Assembly: GCA_017533545.1 (NCBI GenBank)
Contig: JAFXHW010000185.1
Span: 1 to 16,375, forward strand
Direction: 5' to 3'
Source of the DNA: Clostridia bacterium
GTDB taxonomy: Bacteria > Bacillota_A > Clostridia > Oscillospirales > CAG-272
Length of the DNA stretch: 16,375 nucleotides
A program made the position numbers and the translations under genes. The stretch's first letter is position 1. Each line of letters opens with the position of its first letter. Below the pieces are notes generated by a model. It saw only the letters and a program-made list of their open reading frames with translations, made no database searches and was not told the origin of the DNA. Shown piece by piece: positions 14,956 to 16,375 of this stretch.

Positions 14956-15024
14956 ACTCTTTGGCAAAAGCCGGCCTGCTCTTCCCCTCCCGCAGGCAAT
15001 ACACTTTTAGCTGAGCAATTTGCC
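14926..15024 (-). ncRNA. Candidate structured small RNA or 3'UTR element
   Basis: About 95 bases before the terminator fold plausibly into a closed structure on the minus strand. GGCAAA (15024-15019) can pair with TTTGCC (14968-14963). Inside it, GCCTGC (14997-14992) pairs with GCAGGC (14979-14974) around a 12-base purine loop, GGGAGGGGAAGA. The intrinsic terminator follows. A weak promoter (TTGACC at 15055-15050, then GAGTAT 17 bases on) could start it. No known RNA family is recognised. It may simply be the 3' end of the LysR-type mRNA. Confidence is low because compensatory change cannot be checked here. Confidence 0.3.
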
Positions 15025-15083
15025 TTATACTCAATTTGTATCGCAGCGGGGTCAAGCAGATGATAGCTTAACTTCTTTAATCG

Positions 15084-15111
15084 ATATGCGCATTTGATAT
15101 GACTCGCATAT
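15084..15111. repeat. Inverted repeat in the intergenic region
   Basis: ATATGCG (15084-15090) and CGCATAT (15105-15111) are perfect inverted repeats with a 14-base gap, 36 bases past the LysR-type stop codon. There is no T-run on either side. It could be a stem in the 3' untranslated region or a protein site. The remainder of 15025-15146 shows nothing else I can name. Confidence 0.35.
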
Positions 15112-15146
15112 ATTTATGGATATATTACAGGGTATTAGCACAAAAA

Positions 15147-16079
15147 TCAGGAATAGGTACTGAATGCAACACGGTTTTTCGATTCAAACACCGCGTTGAT
15201 GAGCTGCCGTTCGGTATCGGTGTAATGCTTGTTTTTCTGGCTCACGATCAAATCGCGCATTCTGGGAGCATCTCCGTAAAGTTTGCGCTGGACAAGATCG
15301 TAGCGGGCCAAGGTATCTTCGGTGACGGGAGAGGTGAGAATATACGCGCCGGGCACCTTCATGACCAGTTCAAACTGATCTGCTCTGTCGTAGGCGCATA
15401 TTCTGCGGCGCATGCCCTCAAGCGAATTTATCGGTCTGTCAGACGTCGTATAGGGCACGCTTTCATCGTCGCATACTATCTCGACTCCGCCCTGAAGTTT
15501 TTTCATATTCAGCGTTTCAAGATCGGCATTCGGATTGTCCTTAGACATCAGCGCGACACACTCAAATTCCCACAAAAGCTCGTTTTGAAGTCCGTTATCC
15601 CAAAGGTAGTCGCGGAAATTGCTTTCGAAATCGGTGCGGTAACGGATTATTCCGAGCGACACTAATCCCTCGGCAACATCCCGAACCGTCTGAATGGCGC
15701 CGCTTTCGCGTATGGATATATCGAGTCCGTCCTTTGAATCCAGGGCGGAAGCGAAAGCAATAACTCCATTCGATATGTAATCGGCTCGCGGAATATCAAG
15801 TTCAAGCGTGAGCACCGTTTCGGCATCCTGCGTGTTGAGTCTTTCGATCTCCTCAAGCTGACGGATTATCTTATGTGCGTGCTCAATAAAAAGCTTTCCC
15901 TTGGGCGTTGGAATAACACCCTTCGACGTGCGGGTAAATATCTGAAAGCCGAGCGAATATTCCATTTCGCGAATAGCTTTCGACAAATTGGGCTGAGCAA
16001 TAAAAAGCTTGTCGGCCGCCTGCGTTATCGAGCGGGTGCGCTCTATTTCAATTACATACTTAAAATACTGTGTGTTCAT
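15147..16079 (-). CDS. LysR-type transcriptional regulator
   Basis: Predicted 310-residue regulator. Residues 1-60 form the winged helix-turn-helix of LysR proteins, with S-I-T-Q-A-A-D-K-L, Q-P-N-L-S-K-A-I-R-E-M-E, L-G-F-Q-I-F-T-R-T and T-P-K-G. A linker helix (about 60-90) leads to a periplasmic-binding-protein-like effector domain at about 93-300. Length is normal. The ATG at 16079 has GGTGGAG just upstream. It lies on the same strand and upstream of the hydrogenase operon, with its own terminator region between. This is unlike the usual divergent LysR arrangement, so control of the hydrogenase operon is possible but unproven. The effector domain gives no clue to the inducer that I can read. 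Confidence 0.93.
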   Translation of the reverse strand: MNTQYFKYVIEIERTRSITQAADKLFIAQPNLSKAIREMEYSLGFQIFTRTSKGVIPTPKGKLFIEHAHKIIRQLEEIERLNTQDAETVLTLELDIPRADYISNGVIAFASALDSKDGLDISIRESGAIQTVRDVAEGLVSLGIIRYRTDFESNFRDYLWDNGLQNELLWEFECVALMSKDNPNADLETLNMKKLQGGVEIVCDDESVPYTTSDRPINSLEGMRRRICAYDRADQFELVMKVPGAYILTSPVTEDTLARYDLVQRKLYGDAPRMRDLIVSQKNKHYTDTERQLINAVFESKNRVAFSTYS

Positions 16080-16107
16080 ACTCCACCGTCCGAATCTAAT
16101 CCATTGA

Positions 16108-16136
16108 ATTATATCACATCTTTATTAATTTTTCAA
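16108..16136 (-). promoter_or_regulatory. Near-consensus promoter of the LysR-type gene
   Basis: On the minus strand TTGAAA (16136-16131) and TATAAT (16113-16108) are separated by exactly 17 bases, and a TGA directly before the -10 gives an extended -10 element. Transcription should start near 16101, leaving a leader of about 22 bases. Confidence 0.85.
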
Positions 16137-16180
16137 CACAAATATACAATAAATATAATAAAAGCGAAGTTTTTATTCGG

Positions 16181-16375
16181 AAAAATCGGCGTTTTTTCAC
16201 TCAAACGGCAAAAAATCGGCAATGCCCATGCGCAGTGTCCCTTGGGACACTGTGCGGCGATATAAATCCCTTGCGGGATTTGCGATATACGCTGACGCGC
16301 GCGATATATCTTCGATGCGATATGCCCTTCGGGCGTGAACGCGCTTCGCGCGAGGGATTTATATCATATCGCAAC
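16181..16375. repeat. Palindrome-rich intergenic repeat (REP/MITE-like), cut by window edge
   Basis: No gene is visible here. The stretch contains a chain of hairpins. CAGTGTCCC pairs with GGGACACTG (16233-16252), AAATCCC with GGGATTT (16264-16281), GCCC with GGGC (16324-16333), and GCGC-type arms lie around 16341-16352. GCGATATA occurs at 16257, 16282 and 16301, with a shorter copy at 16317. The outer arms GATATAAATCCCT (16259-16271) and AGGGATTTATATC (16353-16365) are inverted, so most of the element could fold as one cruciform. A direct repeat AAAAATCGGC (16181-16190 and 16211-16220) precedes it. Such elements are usually dispersed, non-coding repeats. It carries no transposase and its right end lies outside the window. 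Confidence 0.65.

Noticed and set aside
16257..16323. Regularly repeated GCGATATA considered as a CRISPR-like array.
   Set aside because: The units are only 8 bases, the spacing is irregular (25, 19, 16) and the intervening sequences are hairpins.

Overview
The window looks like chromosome from a strictly anaerobic, fermentative member of the Clostridia, probably Oscillospiraceae/Ruminococcaceae-like. The evidence is the strong AGGAGG-type ribosome binding sites, an NAD-linked [FeFe]-hydrogenase operon, a cysteine-pair-rich surface protein typical of gut Clostridia, and moderate GC content. This placement is inference, because no rRNA or other phylogenetic marker is present. I saw no tRNA, rRNA, CRISPR array, transposase or phage gene.

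Positions 1-5743 (minus strand, read right to left) hold a tightly packed cell-envelope cassette. It starts with a large secreted, membrane-anchored repeat protein. This is followed by a small membrane-anchored protein, a soluble DUF6935-like protein, a lipoprotein, an SPFH/band-7-like protein with three C-terminal zinc ribbons, and the first 13 codons of another exported protein cut by the window edge. The genes overlap or nearly touch, so they are probably co-transcribed. Their joint function is unknown.

Positions 5744-7245 hold an AT-rich divergent promoter region with a perfect 7-bp-arm palindrome. After it comes a plus-strand gene for a 7-TM sensor fused directly to a LuxR-type DNA-binding domain, ending in a clear terminator. 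A second hairpin lies between the converging transcription units.

Positions 7246-14891 (minus strand) hold a seven-gene hydrogenase operon. In transcription order it encodes a thioredoxin-like [2Fe-2S] protein, a sensory-type [FeFe]-hydrogenase-like protein with a PAS domain (HydS-like), a SpoIIE/PP2C phosphatase, HydC (NuoE-like), HydB (NuoF-like), the catalytic HydA, and a second thioredoxin-like [2Fe-2S] protein. HydABC should be a soluble trimer that couples NAD(H) and ferredoxin to H2 (electron bifurcation). The first three genes look like a redox/H2-sensing module that signals through protein dephosphorylation. Hydrogenase maturases (HydE, HydF, HydG) and the phosphatase substrate are not in the window.

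Positions 14892-16375 hold a terminator, a possible structured small RNA, a LysR-type regulator gene on the same strand with a near-consensus promoter, and at the right edge a palindrome-rich intergenic repeat (REP/MITE-like) that runs off the window.
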